A stretch of 64,000 bases of DNA, from positions 124,001-188,000 of the forward strand of contig JAEWLS010000005.1 in NCBI GenBank assembly GCA_023457435.1. Reading direction: 5' to 3'. Made by a program: the position numbers and the translations under genes. This DNA comes from Pseudomonadota bacterium (GTDB lineage: Bacteria; Pseudomonadota; Alphaproteobacteria; Rhizobiales; Rhizobiaceae). The notes beneath the pieces were generated by a model. That model ran no database searches. It worked only from the letters and a program-made list of their open reading frames with translations, and was not told where the DNA came from. Below are positions 1-12,100 of the stretch, one piece after another. Each line of letters starts with the position of its first letter. Positions within the stretch are counted from its first letter, which is position 1.

Positions 1-630
1 GACGCTCATGAAGCACTGTATCTCGTTGCGCTCGAGCAGGGTCTCGCCAGCTTGCCTGAAGGCGTTCCGGAACGTTTTGCTGGGGACTTTGCCGAGGCCT
101 TTGCGGTCCGGGCCCGTGACCTCGATCCAGATTGGCCGCTTAGGCGGCCGGCTCCGCGAGACGACGCGATGGACAATGCGCTAAATCTCAGCTTCACCGA
201 CGCGGTGAATACCCTTCAGGCGCGTGGCTCCTTGGTGGGGGTCGATCCGGATGATTGCGATTTCGGTAGTCCGGAAGATGCTTGGGCCTCTGCGGCAGAG
301 GAAGCCGTGCGCCGGATACGTCGATCACGTCTAGCGCGCCTGATCGCGCCTGATGAAGGAGGGCGCCAACTGCGCGACCGCTTCTATTCGAACATCGGCG
401 TTGCCGAGATGGCCGAAGATCTCGCGGCGTGGTCCCGCACCTTCGCGCTGCCGCGGGGGCATTTGAGCGCTGAAGCGGCTGCTGCCGCGCTCCAACTGTG
501 GCTTTCCCCAACTGCTTGCAACGCGCTTGATGCCGCGATGCGCGTGCTGGTCAATGACCCATTCGTCGCTCGAGCGAGCCGTTATGCGGCGATCCGTATG
601 GACGCGACGCTGGGCGGCGCGGTCTCATGA
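1..630 (+). CDS. Unknown protein, 5' truncated, coupled to SNF2 helicase
   Basis: The frame is open from the first base of the window, so the true start lies outside; 209 codons are visible, and the first start-like codon (TTG at 52) is probably internal. The product is soluble, charged and rich in Ala, Arg and Asp, with no signal peptide, membrane segment or motif I recognise. Its stop overlaps the start of the next gene by four bases (ATGA at 627-630), so the two are probably translationally coupled and act together. A role as partner of the downstream helicase in a defence module is inferred from context only. Confidence 0.75.
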   Translation, partial: DAHEALYLVALEQGLASLPEGVPERFAGDFAEAFAVRARDLDPDWPLRRPAPRDDAMDNALNLSFTDAVNTLQARGSLVGVDPDDCDFGSPEDAWASAAEEAVRRIRRSRLARLIAPDEGGRQLRDRFYSNIGVAEMAEDLAAWSRTFALPRGHLSAEAAAAALQLWLSPTACNALDAAMRVLVNDPFVARASRYAAIRMDATLGGAVS

Positions 631-3500
631 GCGATTTCAATCGGCTTCTACTTAACCTCCATGCTGAAGCGCGCCGCTGCGACCGCGATCAAGCTTTGCT
701 TGGCGCGCTAGGGGTGGGCGCGTTCGCCTATCCGCATCAACTCGATAGCGTCCATCGTATGTTGACTGCGTCGGCCTGTCGCTGGTTGCTCGCCGACGAA
801 GTCGGCCTTGGGAAGACTGTCCAGGCAATTATGGTAATGCGCGCACTTGCGGCGCAGTCTTCCCGCCTGTTCAACGTGGCGCTCGTCGTGCCCGATGACC
901 TGGTCGAGCAATGGGAAAAGGAGTTGCTGGCGCGCGGCCATGCAATCGCGATCGAAGCGGGCGAGTCGGGGGGACCCAACAGTAATCTCCTTATGCGCCT
1001 CATCCGGCCGAGCCGAATCGTGGCGGGCGGAAAGATCGCTGCCGATAGGATCGACATGCTCCTCGTCGATGAGTTTACCAAGCTGCAGGTCGCCGTTCGC
1101 AATGAACTGATCGCGGCCGCACGCACAATTCCGCATGTCATCGCGATGACAGCCACTCCGGCGCTTCACCACGTTCGCACGCGCGGCGAACTCATGGAGT
1201 TGCTTGAGCCGGAGGCTGCGCGAATTGCCCGAACCGAAGGCCGCAATGTCCTTGAGGTACTTTCGGAACGCGAACAGGCAGCCTTCGACCGATTTTGCGG
1301 CGAACTGGCCGACGCCTCCCGCCGCCGAGCGGTCGGGGACAGCTACGGCCTCTACCGACGGCTCATTCGAACTCAACGCACCGACTACCCCGACACTTTG
1401 CCACAGCGCCGCTACCAACCGATCCGCGTCGCGCCAACGGACGGCGACGTAGAGCGCGCCAAAGCAACTCGAGCCTACCTCGAGGCAGCCGAAGCGGCCG
1501 GTCTTGACTACAAACGGGACGCGCTGCTGCAAGTTGCCGGTCGCAGTCCGCAATCGCTTCGTGAACGACTCTCAACTCTCAAACGGACGCAAGCCGTTGC
1601 AGATGCGTGGCGGCGCATCGAGACCGTGCTACGCGACGAACCGGGGGACGCCAAGCTTGATGCACTCGTCGACCACGTTCGAGAGGTCCGCGCCAGCAAG
1701 CCCGACGCTCGCCTCGTGATCGTCGCGGAGGATAATCCCACCACTGACTACCTTCACGATGCACTGACAAAGCTCGTCGATTCCAAGGTGGCTCGAAAAC
1801 GTCGTGTGATGCGAGCAGCCGAAGAACTCGAAGTTCAAGTCGCCTTGCTCAAAGACGCGCTCGAAGATTTCGTCAGCGGGGAAGCGCATATCTTAATTGC
1901 CGCGCTCGACGCTCGTGAAGGTCACAATCTTCAATTCGCAGACGAGATCATCTTCTTCGCGCTCCCGTGGTCGCCGCCGGACATTCAGCAGTGGATCGGG
2001 CGCATCGATCGCCTGGGGACGCGAGGGCTTCCATTGAGTCGAACCATCGCCATCACCCCCATCGTGACGGAGAACTCAATTGAGGCTCGAATCCTCGAGG
2101 TGCTCGAGGCGACGAAGGTGTTTGAGAGGAGCGAGGTTTGGGACGACTCTGAGTGGGAGGCTATCAGCAAGGCGATCAACGCGGCGGCTGAAGGGGATCG
2201 CGGAGCGACCTGGAGCGACGCCACATCATATGCGCGCAATCTCGGCGAAACCGCAGATGATTGGCTGAAAAGTACCAAGCTGCCGCCTAGCCCCCGAACT
2301 ACGATCGCAGAAAAAAGAGCTGCTGGTCTGCGCAACCGCGACTATGCGTGCCCCCTCACCGCCGAGGCCGAGGATCGAAAACTCAACTGGTTCCAGTGGC
2401 GCGAGCGAGGTCTGGACGTCCTTCTGAAGCTCGCGCGCGAAGAGTATTTCGACATCCGCAGTGGAAAGGATGGCCAACAGAGCTTCAAGACCATCTGGTA
2501 CAGAGGTGATGGTCGCGAACCGGAATTGGCGCTTCCCGACATCGACAACCGGAGTTCGTGGCATCGGCAGGCCTTCATCGCGAAACGCACGGCCATTGAA
2601 TGCCCTCCCAACACCTATGTAGAGCAAAAGGACGGCCAGAAGCGCCGCCTGCACTTCCTCGATCATGGCTGCAGCTTGCACGATCAATTGATCGATGCAC
2701 TCACTAGAAAGCCCATATCGAGCGACCTCACGACTGAGTTCGTCGTGGGATTCCCATCCGGTCATCCGATCCTCGCCTGGGAAGGCAGGAGGCTGTTCAT
2801 CGCAGTTGCAGTGCTCGATCTCTCCAATGCCTTGGCGCCGGACTTGGATGGGATCATCGGCCCGATCGACGTTCAAGCGTCGAAGCCCGAACAGGATGCA
2901 CAAAACACCGCGCTCCGATCGCTCGATGCGTCGCTCGCTGCCGACCGTCGTTGGCTACTCGACCGCTGCCCGCCCGCGTTCCTAATGAGCGTTTTCGTCG
3001 AGAACACGGGCAGCTTCGCACCGGCGATGGCGGCTGCCGGTGCGATCCTGGATCCGTCACATGACGGGTTACGCGGTCGACAGCTTTCGCGGCGACGATC
3101 ATCTCTTGCCGAGCCGCAAATTGCAGAGGCTCGCGCGGCCGCACAGGCGGAACTACAAAAACGGGGGTCGGAAGCGCTTCGGCGCGCGCTCGTTTCCATC
3201 AACGGCGCTGTGGAAACTCGCCTGTTCGCGGTCGACGCAGATGCACTCCAGCATATCCAAGCGGCGCGAGCCGAACTGGCAAGTGCCGAGGCTTTAAATC
3301 AGAAGCTGGTTTTCAACCAGGCGGCGGTGCGTGGGGCAAAGCTGGCGGTCGAAATCAGTGAGAGGGCAAGCGCCGCGCGCAGGGCTTGGCTCACCGGAGC
3401 GACCGGTAGCGTTTCGAAAGCTGCTGCGTTGAGCAAGCGGCGGTATTTCTGGCTTGTTCCCAGGGCTATGTCCGAGGAGAGCCTAGCAGGCTCTGAATGA
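627..3500 (+). CDS. SNF2/SF2-type DNA helicase-like ATPase (957 aa)
   Basis: This is a superfamily 2 ATPase of the SNF2/RapA type. Motif I (DEVGLGKT) is at residues 57-64 and a motif III-like MTATP follows. The C-terminal RecA-like lobe carries a motif VI of the form QWIGRIDRLGT. Motif II is unusual, reading VDEFT at 147-151 in place of DEAH or DEGH. The remaining 450 or so residues show no domain I recognise and end in an Ala/Arg-rich helical tail. Such ATPases translocate on double-stranded DNA and occur in DISARM (DrmD), Dpd and other defence clusters. It overlaps the upstream gene by ATGA and its last 35 bases overlap the end of the convergent 316-aa gene. The defence role is inferred from the neighbourhood. 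Confidence 0.85.
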   Translation: MSDFNRLLLNLHAEARRCDRDQALLGALGVGAFAYPHQLDSVHRMLTASACRWLLADEVGLGKTVQAIMVMRALAAQSSRLFNVALVVPDDLVEQWEKELLARGHAIAIEAGESGGPNSNLLMRLIRPSRIVAGGKIAADRIDMLLVDEFTKLQVAVRNELIAAARTIPHVIAMTATPALHHVRTRGELMELLEPEAARIARTEGRNVLEVLSEREQAAFDRFCGELADASRRRAVGDSYGLYRRLIRTQRTDYPDTLPQRRYQPIRVAPTDGDVERAKATRAYLEAAEAAGLDYKRDALLQVAGRSPQSLRERLSTLKRTQAVADAWRRIETVLRDEPGDAKLDALVDHVREVRASKPDARLVIVAEDNPTTDYLHDALTKLVDSKVARKRRVMRAAEELEVQVALLKDALEDFVSGEAHILIAALDAREGHNLQFADEIIFFALPWSPPDIQQWIGRIDRLGTRGLPLSRTIAITPIVTENSIEARILEVLEATKVFERSEVWDDSEWEAISKAINAAAEGDRGATWSDATSYARNLGETADDWLKSTKLPPSPRTTIAEKRAAGLRNRDYACPLTAEAEDRKLNWFQWRERGLDVLLKLAREEYFDIRSGKDGQQSFKTIWYRGDGREPELALPDIDNRSSWHRQAFIAKRTAIECPPNTYVEQKDGQKRRLHFLDHGCSLHDQLIDALTRKPISSDLTTEFVVGFPSGHPILAWEGRRLFIAVAVLDLSNALAPDLDGIIGPIDVQASKPEQDAQNTALRSLDASLAADRRWLLDRCPPAFLMSVFVENTGSFAPAMAAAGAILDPSHDGLRGRQLSRRRSSLAEPQIAEARAAAQAELQKRGSEALRRALVSINGAVETRLFAVDADALQHIQAARAELASAEALNQKLVFNQAAVRGAKLAVEISERASAARRAWLTGATGSVSKAAALSKRRYFWLVPRAMSEESLAGSE

Positions 3501-4416
3501 CGCCCCGCGCTTGATCGTCGAGACGCCAGGACCAAGTGTTGAGCTGATCGCCGGTCAGCAACGCAGCTCGCTCGACTTGCCGCGGTGGCGGTGTCAGGAA
3601 TTCGAACGTCCCTGCCTCTCTGTTGACAGCCCAGACCGGTTGTCCCGCGGAAAGCGTGATACCTACGATAATCCAGTGCCAGATGTCGCGAGTCGGAGGC
3701 TCCCACACCGTTGCCTTTCCATTCTCAATCACCAAAATGACCCGGCGCTTCCGATACCCTCCGCTGATCGTGGCTGCAAAGCATCCGTCACTGTCCGCGC
3801 GAGCCCACCGCCCGCTCGGGCCGTCCGGCGTGCCAAAGTAGGCTCCCGATCCGCTCAGGACCGCCAGGTTCTGCGGTTCATCAAGGGAATACCGCTCGCC
3901 TGAGCTCGCCAGCGCTCGAGCGTACTCGCTGAGTGCCTTGGCATCATCCTGGGGCTGGTCCGTTCCTCCCAGTTCAACCAGGGCATCCCGCCACGCTGGT
4001 CGACCTAGTTCGACGTGGAGAGGCGTCGCGATCAATTCCATTTTGTCATCCACCGGCAATCGCCTGATCGGATCGCTAGAACTGAGCGCCACCGCACCGA
4101 GTAGCACATTGTCGGCGCCGCCCCACACCAAACGCCGCGGAGTGGTCGGCGCATATCCACGCCCGGCCCCGGTCGCTAGTTCATCGATATCTCCAGACCG
4201 CATGAGCACGCCGATCGCATCGTCGATCGCTGCGCGCAAAGTGTTTTCGGCGATACCTAGAGGGCGATAGGCCTCCTTTATCCCGCTGGTGATGCGGCCG
4301 CGACTGACAAACCCCCCCTCCCGGATTGCGTCGCGGATGTGCCTTAATACGCTGCCTGGCAGTGCCTCTTCAGTGTAGAGGTGTAGAACTGCCGCCCATA
4401 GTGAACTCTTGCTCAT
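3466..4416 (-). CDS. Unknown protein, last gene of Druantia-like operon (316 aa)
   Basis: I do not recognise this family. The first 100 residues have the helix pattern of a winged-helix or similar DNA-binding fold; the central and C-terminal parts look like mixed beta sheet (for example RKRRVILVIENGKATVWEP). There is no signal peptide or membrane segment. Its start overlaps the stop of the NERD-UvrD helicase by ATGA (4413-4416), placing it last in the five-gene minus-strand operon. Its last 35 bases overlap the 3' end of the convergent SNF2 gene. It could be a DNA-binding specificity or regulatory subunit of the system; no catalytic motif supports anything more exact. Confidence 0.8.
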   Translation of the reverse strand: MSKSSLWAAVLHLYTEEALPGSVLRHIRDAIREGGFVSRGRITSGIKEAYRPLGIAENTLRAAIDDAIGVLMRSGDIDELATGAGRGYAPTTPRRLVWGGADNVLLGAVALSSSDPIRRLPVDDKMELIATPLHVELGRPAWRDALVELGGTDQPQDDAKALSEYARALASSGERYSLDEPQNLAVLSGSGAYFGTPDGPSGRWARADSDGCFAATISGGYRKRRVILVIENGKATVWEPPTRDIWHWIIVGITLSAGQPVWAVNREAGTFEFLTPPPRQVERAALLTGDQLNTWSWRLDDQARGVIQSLLGSPRT

Positions 4417-6137
4417 TCGTCGGAGCCGAGGGCCACAGCCGCCGCAATCGCATCATCCAGTTGTTCGCGCGACGATCGGTCGTGCGCCACTATGATCAGA
4501 TGCGAACGAGCACGCGTCAGGGCGACATAAAGATCGCAAACCGTAAAGAGGCCACCGAGCCCCGAAAAATCGGCAAGCACGACCACGTCGGCCTCGAGCC
4601 CCTTAAAACTGCGCGCGGTCGTCACCAAGATACCGCCGCCCTCGCGCCAGTTCCCAGCGTCTTCGACGAGCGACACTCCGTCAACATTACGGACGTTTGC
4701 GAGTGGACCCTTTCCCTTGGCCGTTGGACCAAGAATGGCGATTTGACGCGAAGTGAGGCGGTGCTCTTTCAATAGCGAACGCAGTTCTCCCTGGATCAGT
4801 CCGGCGATCGATGCGGCGTTAGGGGGAGTAATGATCTTCGGAGGCCTCCCGAGGGGTGCCGTCTCGAACGGTAGGGAGGCTATGTTGGTCGCGGCGGTGG
4901 CGCAGGCGACGATTCGGCGCGTGTTCCGGCAGTTAATGTCTAGCTCGAAGCGGAACGCACCCTTAACGGGCGGATCCACCGGCTCGCGACGTAGGCTCTG
5001 CGCGGCATCAAGAAATGCCCAAACCGGACCGTTCTCCTCGAGGAGATACTCAAGCGCGTCCCACCAGCCGGGCGAAAAGTCCTGCGCCTCATCGACCACG
5101 AGTGCAGTAAACGGCGGTCCATCGCTATAGAGGTCCATTGCCGCCTGCGCGAGCAGATCGGGCGCCAGTTCGTCCCACCACTTCTGCGGCTCGGCGGCAT
5201 TCGCATTGAATTCGATACCAGCCTCTCGGCAAAGGTCGGCGGCGAGGCGATGGAAGTTCTCGACCCTGATGCGTCCCCCATTCTCCACGAACTCGTCGGC
5301 GAACTCTTCCCGGATCCACTTTGCGAGTTCGGAGTTGAAACAGGTAAACAACACTCGGTGGCCCGCGCCCGCGAACGACCGTGCGCGCTGCATGGCCAGG
5401 AGCGTTTTGCCCGATCCGGCGACGCCTTCGATGATCGCACGAGGATTGGTCTCGAACCCGCGCAAGACCTGAAGTTGCTGACGGGTCAGGCGAGCAAGCG
5501 TCGCCTCATTGGCGGACAGGCTGACACTGAGCGGTTCGTAGATGCGGAACTCTGGCGCTAGCGCCTTACGCACCGCCTCGAGATCTTCAATCGAGAGCTC
5601 GGGTTTGAAGGCACCGTTGGCCTTATAGACTCGCGTCAATCCTGCCTCGAGGTCGGCCATGTCGTCGATCGAGAGCACGGCCTCGATGGGAAGATCTGTC
5701 GGTGCCTCGCCCTTGAACACGCAATGGGGAAACGCAACCGCCGTGCCCCACGTCACTCGCTCGACCAGAGCTCTCCCGCATATCAGTTCGACACGCTTCC
5801 TCAGGGCCCATTTGCTTCGGGACGCCTGTCGAACCGGGTCCTTGATTTCCTCGACACCACTCTTCTTGCGCCGAAACCAGCGACGCTGCCTGACCTCGAT
5901 CTCGCCGCCCTTGACTTCCAGAACAAGCACGCCGTGCTGACGGTGAAGGATCAGGAAGTCGGCCTCTCCCTCGCGAGCAGGCGCGGCGAGATCGTCGCGG
6001 GCAGGATTTGCCCATGGGAGGGAATGCATGACAATGAAGCCGGCCCCGAGGCTGGCTTGCATTGCTCGCGCAATGTCTGCCTCTGATCCATGCTCGATCG
6101 TGTCCGGATCGATTGGCGGGATGAACAACGCCATCAA
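4413..6137 (-). CDS. NERD-domain UvrD/Rep-type SF1 helicase (574 aa)
   Basis: The N-terminus is a nuclease-related (NERD) domain with a PD-(D/E)XK-like pattern: Asp60, then Glu74-x-Lys76 inside LVLEVKGG. After a linker comes a UvrD-like superfamily 1 helicase: Walker A GVAGSGKT at 238-245, Walker B DEAQD at 349-353, an NCRNT motif, and a C-terminal VALTRAR motif VI. The protein should unwind DNA and may cleave it. NERD-UvrD proteins are frequent in defence islands. It is the fourth gene of the operon; its start overlaps the DruE-like stop (6134-6137, ATGA) and its stop overlaps the start of the next gene. It is shorter than housekeeping UvrD, as expected for this subfamily. Confidence 0.9.
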   Translation of the reverse strand: MMALFIPPIDPDTIEHGSEADIARAMQASLGAGFIVMHSLPWANPARDDLAAPAREGEADFLILHRQHGVLVLEVKGGEIEVRQRRWFRRKKSGVEEIKDPVRQASRSKWALRKRVELICGRALVERVTWGTAVAFPHCVFKGEAPTDLPIEAVLSIDDMADLEAGLTRVYKANGAFKPELSIEDLEAVRKALAPEFRIYEPLSVSLSANEATLARLTRQQLQVLRGFETNPRAIIEGVAGSGKTLLAMQRARSFAGAGHRVLFTCFNSELAKWIREEFADEFVENGGRIRVENFHRLAADLCREAGIEFNANAAEPQKWWDELAPDLLAQAAMDLYSDGPPFTALVVDEAQDFSPGWWDALEYLLEENGPVWAFLDAAQSLRREPVDPPVKGAFRFELDINCRNTRRIVACATAATNIASLPFETAPLGRPPKIITPPNAASIAGLIQGELRSLLKEHRLTSRQIAILGPTAKGKGPLANVRNVDGVSLVEDAGNWREGGGILVTTARSFKGLEADVVVLADFSGLGGLFTVCDLYVALTRARSHLIIVAHDRSSREQLDDAIAAAVALGSDE

Positions 6138-9100
6138 TCAACAACCTTTACAAATCGAGCAAGCACTTCGACTGCAGTCGCAGGCACTACCAGTTCACTC
6201 ACGCATTCCATATGCTGAGAAGCCGCCCGATATCGGATGCGCATACCGTCCGTGCCTGCGGGCTGGAGAATGCCCACCGTCCATTCGGCACTCGTCGATC
6301 CGAAAGCCTTTCCATCGGTGCGGCGAAGCAGACAGATGTCCGTTTTGCTCGGTGCGTCGCTCGAAGGTCTGAACAGACAGAGAGCACCGCTCGGCACCGC
6401 GCGGCCTTGACCATCTCCATTCTTGCCGCTGAGCATATTTCCTCTGACGCGGAAAAGCAGATCGTTGGTCTCCGCACCAGCGACAGCGTATTTTTGCGTT
6501 CCGGAATCGCCGGCTAGATTGCCTGCGTTGACCATCGATGCATCAAGCTCAGGCGTTCCGTTAGGATCGAGTGCGAGGGTGTTCGCGCTTGTGGTCACTG
6601 GTCCGACAAGCGCGATATTGGTTGCGATCGGTAGGGCGCGCAGGACCATCAGGATGTCGACGGCCGCCACTACCTGGCCATTGGCGAGCGCCCGAGCTCG
6701 CGACGAGCACGGCTCGCCATCGATGAAAGGGTGCGATAGGCAGATTATCCGGCCATCTTCCCCGACGAGTCCTCCGTCGACCCGAGTAAACTTCGCATCG
6801 CTTTCCAGGAGGTCGCGACCCAGCCGATCGAGCGCCTCGTCTTCACGATTCTCAGCAATGTTGAGAGATTGCCCCGCGAAGCAGGCCTTCAGCAGATCAC
6901 TGCCGATGAAGCGATCGAACATCGCATGGTCGAACCGGTTCTTATACGACCGTAGGCATTGGTAGCAGCTGTCGTCGCAGGTGCAGTCATCGAGGAGTTC
7001 GATTGCACGTTTCACCAACCGGCTCGGGTCTTTGGAGGCTGCCTTCACGAAGCCGGCGCCGCCGGCTGCCTGATCATAGAGATAGAGGTCAATGAACTGT
7101 TGATCGCCGCTCGCTGGAGCAAACCGGAAGTCCCCATCAATATCGTTGGGCTCAAGATCTTCGAGTTGGCAAGCCGCGCGGCGGAGGGCTTCGACTGCTG
7201 ATCGCGCTGCGATGACGGTGGAAGGCCGATCCGGATCAAACCGCCAGCCGGCCGGCAGCCCCAGACGAAACACTGCGACATCGGTCCTAAACTCGTTTCC
7301 AAGGACGATCTTCTGCACCGAGCCCGTACATTGTTCGGGCTCCTTGGGGCGCCTGGGCCGTGGCCTGTCATGCGGCTGCTTGCCGAAAAGCTGTCGCATC
7401 GTGGGATCAAAATTCGCAGGCTCAATCCGGCCGCACTGCGTGCAGTAGTTGAATGCCGGATTCGCCGCATCAAGGGATCCGCGATTGGTGACGACGAGAT
7501 TCTTACTCTCGCTCCATGCCTCCCAACTCGTCCCCAGCGACCAAGTCGCGCCGCCGATGCGCGAGCCCGGCGTGAATGTCATGGAGTCAAGAGTCGCCTT
7601 TGTTGGGCGCAGGCGCATCCCGGCGTCGAAATCCGGAGGAAGCGCGGTTATGGTCGGAGGATGCGAGAAGCCGGGCGGCCGAACCCAGCGCCGCGCCGGC
7701 CCCAACGTGGCCCGGCCGCTGCAGGCCGGACAGTCTCGGGTCTGGTCAACATAGCCGTCGGACCAATCCAAAAGATCGGCGTAGTTGCAGACTCTGCACT
7801 GATAATAGAGCTTGCGAGCACGGTAGGCGTCGAGCCTGTCACTATCACGCTCGGCGTAAATGCCGAGGGACAGGAAGCGCTTACCGTCGACCCAGACCTC
7901 ATGACCTGGCGCATACTGACTGAGCGCCGCGTTGAGCGCTTGCTGCGGTGAATATCGACGCTTGGGGCGCCAGGGATCGGTGTCGTCCTCAAAGACGCTA
8001 AAAGCGGCGACATCGGTCGGGAACGCATATTTGGGGAGCAATCCCTCGGCGAATAATCGGTCGAGGAGACGCCCATCTTTGGCGGGAGGAGCGTCCTCTT
8101 CGCTCCCATCCTCCAAGATCTCATCCGAATAATCATCGTCCACGTCAGCCGCGGCTACGGACTCCGCCGGGATTTCCTCATCCGGTTTGATGAGGGCCTC
8201 CTCAAGTACTCGCGGAAGGTCATCCAGCACACCCTTGGGGTCGAGCGCTGGGCAGGATTGCGTGAATAAGCGCTCGATGTCGGATTCGAGCGATCCCTGA
8301 TTGAACGACAGCCAGGCTCGCAGCCCGGCCAGGGAAAAGCTGTCCTCAGCGCCGTTGACAAAATCGGAGACGGAGCCAAGGGACGAAAAGACGTCCGAGG
8401 CACTAGAGACGTCATCGATCCGATCCTGTTGGAAGCGGCCGATCAAGAACCCGAACGCTTGGCGCTTCGCAATAACCACGTTGTCGAGATTGAGGATCGG
8501 GTCTGGCGCCGGCCCCGCTACGATCGGTGCAGGGTCGCGATAGTAGGTCTGGTCGTGACTGTCCGCGCCGCAGAACATAATGACGGTCGAAAGCCCGGCG
8601 CCACGTCGGCCGGCGCGACCGGCACGCTGTTGATAGTTCGCTCGTCCCGGCGGGACGTTCCGGAGGGCGACCGCTGTCAACCCGCCAATATCGATGCCAA
8701 CCTCCATCGTGGTCGTGCAACTCAGGATATCGATGGGCGCACCCACCTGCCCATCCTGCTCGATCGGAATATCCTGGAATCGAAGTTCGTACGCCTCGTT
8801 TCGCGACATCGCGTTGGCCATGCCGCTATCGTTGAGAGCGGCCGAATGCTCCTCGGCGATCAGTTGGTGTGGAGCATAACCGTCGGCGGGATCGATCAGC
8901 CTCTCCCACAGCCTGCGGAAAAACGCCTTTCTGCTTCGAAATACTGGATCGTGCGCTGGGTCGATGGGATGCGCGTTGCCGGTGCAACTCGTGCAGCGGT
9001 CGCCGATCAGGGCGTTGCGTGGCGATACCGTTGTGCAGCGCTCGCAGCGAATCCACTGAGTGGCGGGATTTAGCTCAAGCGCGACTTTCGCGCCCTGCAC

Positions 9101-12100
9101 ATAGAAATCGCCGGTGACGTTCGGCGAAAACACATCGCGCAGCGCTGGGCCAACTGAACTGGCAAAGTCGCCTTTGAGCCATTGCTTGAGGCCGCGTGCT
9201 TCAAGCAGCGTTGTAAACTTCTTGGAAAATTTTCCATTCCATGCGCGGATGCCCGAGGATCCGCGGCCCGTTTCGACGTTGTCAGGGGTATCGCGCAATC
9301 GGATCGCATGCTTGTGCAGGGCCTGCCAAAGCCAGAGCTCGATAAGGGCCGCACGCGCCTCTTCATCGCTCAGCCCAGGGATTGTTGGTAACGCGACCGC
9401 CGCATTCAGCTTGTCCGCCTCGATCTTGGTCAGCTTTGCTTTTAGGGTTGCGAGGGCGAGGGGGAAGATACCCGTGTGCTCGTCCTGCAGCACAGCGTAG
9501 ATGCTTTGAAATACTGAGAGAGGCGTATCAGCGCTTGTCTGGTTGGTGAGTTGCCGGAAATCTTCGGCGTCCGCGTCGGTGCTTCCGATTAAGCCGACGG
9601 CGTGCCGCCCCGCGCGATCCATCCGGCCGTCTTCAGCACCACTGGGACGCAACCGTACCCCATGACGAGCGCCCCCTAGCGCGATCGCGAGAGGCGCATC
9701 GTCGAGCGACGGGGTGAACGCAGGTTGCTTTAAGGCGGTCATGCCCGCCAGCAATAGCGGCCGAAGACTGTCGCGGAAGGAAAAGGTTTTTAGGGTGCCG
9801 GCCAAGCGGGACGCTGTTTGGCGGCCGTCTGAAAACACCAACGCCTTTCGTCCTTGAAGAGGCGTGTCGCTATCGGGCCGCGGCGGCTGCTCGAGCACCT
9901 GAACCGAGATCAGTTCCTGAAAGGGTTGCTCGCCCTTTGTCTGAAGATCAGAAATTCCGTTTGACGAGGATGGGTCGCAATTAGCACCGCAACGCGGGCA
10001 TTTCTCGAATAGCTTCGAGCCGAGAAGCGGCGCGAGCCATACCTCTCGAACGAAGGTGCCACCACCGTCGATCTTTCCGGTTGCGAGATCCAGGTACACG
10101 GGCCGGACCGTCCCCGCGACTTGTGGCTTCGGGTCTTCGAGACAAATGTGGACGGGCTCGATCAGTCCGGTGTCGCCAGCATAGGCATAGCCGTTGTCCT
10201 GCCAGAGATGCTCCGTGCCTGCAGGTGCTCCTATGTTAGCTCGGGCGACCGATAGTCCGCAGGACCGGCAACTGTGAAGTTCAAGGACCTGCGATCCGCA
10301 ATCGCAACTGCGGCGGGGCTCGGAGTGGAGCTTCCCCGTCGGCCCGCCGCGATAGGCAGGGTCGATCTGGTCGCAGTCTGGGTTGGCACAAGCCCACAGG
10401 CCGGGCAGACCGCGAAAAAGCATGTGAACCCGAGCGGGCAGCAGCGGCGGTTTGTCCGGCGCAGGCTTGGCTAGTGATGCCAATTCGAGCAGTGTATCGG
10501 TCGCTGAGACGCCGTTCGAGGTGTTGGTGAAAAGAGCGCCGGGCAGTTCTGTCACGGCCCACGCGGCTCCCGGCACGTCGACGGGGTCAGCGGGATTCTG
10601 GGCACCACTCGTAATATTCCGGAGGCGACCAACGACCGGAAGAGGCGCCAGAATCTCGTACAGAGCTGCAGGCAGATCGTCCGCGGCATTACGAAAGCCT
10701 TCGGCATCGGCTTCGCCCAGCGGATAACATCTCGCCACGCTGACCCGTCCCTGGAGGGATGAAACCGTGTCGAGGATGAGAAACGGCTCTCGGGAACGCG
10801 CCTCGCCCTTTGCTTCGACAACGACCACTTCCTCGAAGCGGCGGCCGCGGAGATCGAGCCCACCGACCGTAACCGATGCGGCCTCGGGTCCGCTGTCGAT
10901 TCTTTTCAACGTGACGGAGCGGCCCGATAGGTCGGAACGTTCCGCGGCCAACGGTGCGACGACGCTGGAGCGCTCCCGAATATCTGGCGAGCGCAGAGCA
11001 TCCAGGGGTACACTGGCCAATTGGTGCGCCAGGTCCGCAGATCCCGCACCCGCCACATCAACAGCATGTTTGCTTCCGATCAGCCGGCGGATGACCTTAG
11101 GCTCAAGACCACAAAGCCCGGCTACGAATTCCTTCGCGCGCTCGTCATTCGAGAACGACGCGCTGGTCGCGATGAAGATCACGCGCGACGGAGGCAGTCC
11201 CAGTCGGTCCAGCAGCCGACGGATGAGATAGGCGACTTCTGTGCCGTTCGCGCCTCGGTAGAGGTGCGCCTCGTCCAAAATGAGAAGAAACTTCTCCTCA
11301 GGATGGGCCTCGAAGTAGGCGCGGGTTTCGCCAAAGATTTCGCGCTCAAGCGGACGCAGGAGCATGTACTCCAGCATCGAGTAGTTCGTGACCAACAGGT
11401 CGGGACAGGCCTCCTGGATTTCGTGCCGGGTCAGCAGTTCGGGATCGTCGAGTTGCTCAATTGCACGGGCAGGCTGGCCATTTGCATCCTCCCAATGTTG
11501 ACCCGAATTGCCGTACCAGTTCCGTAGGCCGTCATATGCGCCTATGAAACTGTCTGGCTTTCCCGGCCACCGGCCTTTTGCCCGGAGCGTCTCGACGAGT
11601 TCCTGATCCTTCGTGCTGCCCGCCCGAGCGGCGTCTTCGATCTTCAGGTAGTAGCCGAGTGTTTTCAGACGGTCCCGATCGCGGTCCGCGCTCCGAAATC
11701 CAGGATAGAGTGTTCGCCCGGTGTAACGCCCGAACTTTGCCGGTCGACCGCCGGCACTCTTGAAGGCTCGTCGCACCGACGGCGCACCGAACAGGTTTCG
11801 CAGGCGCCCCAACTGATCGTTGACCAGCGCGTTCATCGGGTAAAGCAGCAATGCGCGCACCGCCCGCGTCTCAAAATGCGCTGTCCTGTTGAGCGCCTCG
11901 TCAGCGAGGCGCGCAAGCACAGGCAGTAGGAAGCTCTCAGTCTTGCCGGAGCCGGTGCCGGTCGTTACGACGATGCCACTTCCTGCCGCGTCCGAACGAG
12001 TCGTGTGTTTGAGCGCCTCCGCCTGGTGCTCGTACGGTGGATTGAAAAGCAGATCCTCGGCTTTTTCAGCTAGGTCGGTGAGGAAAGCGGACACACCCTT

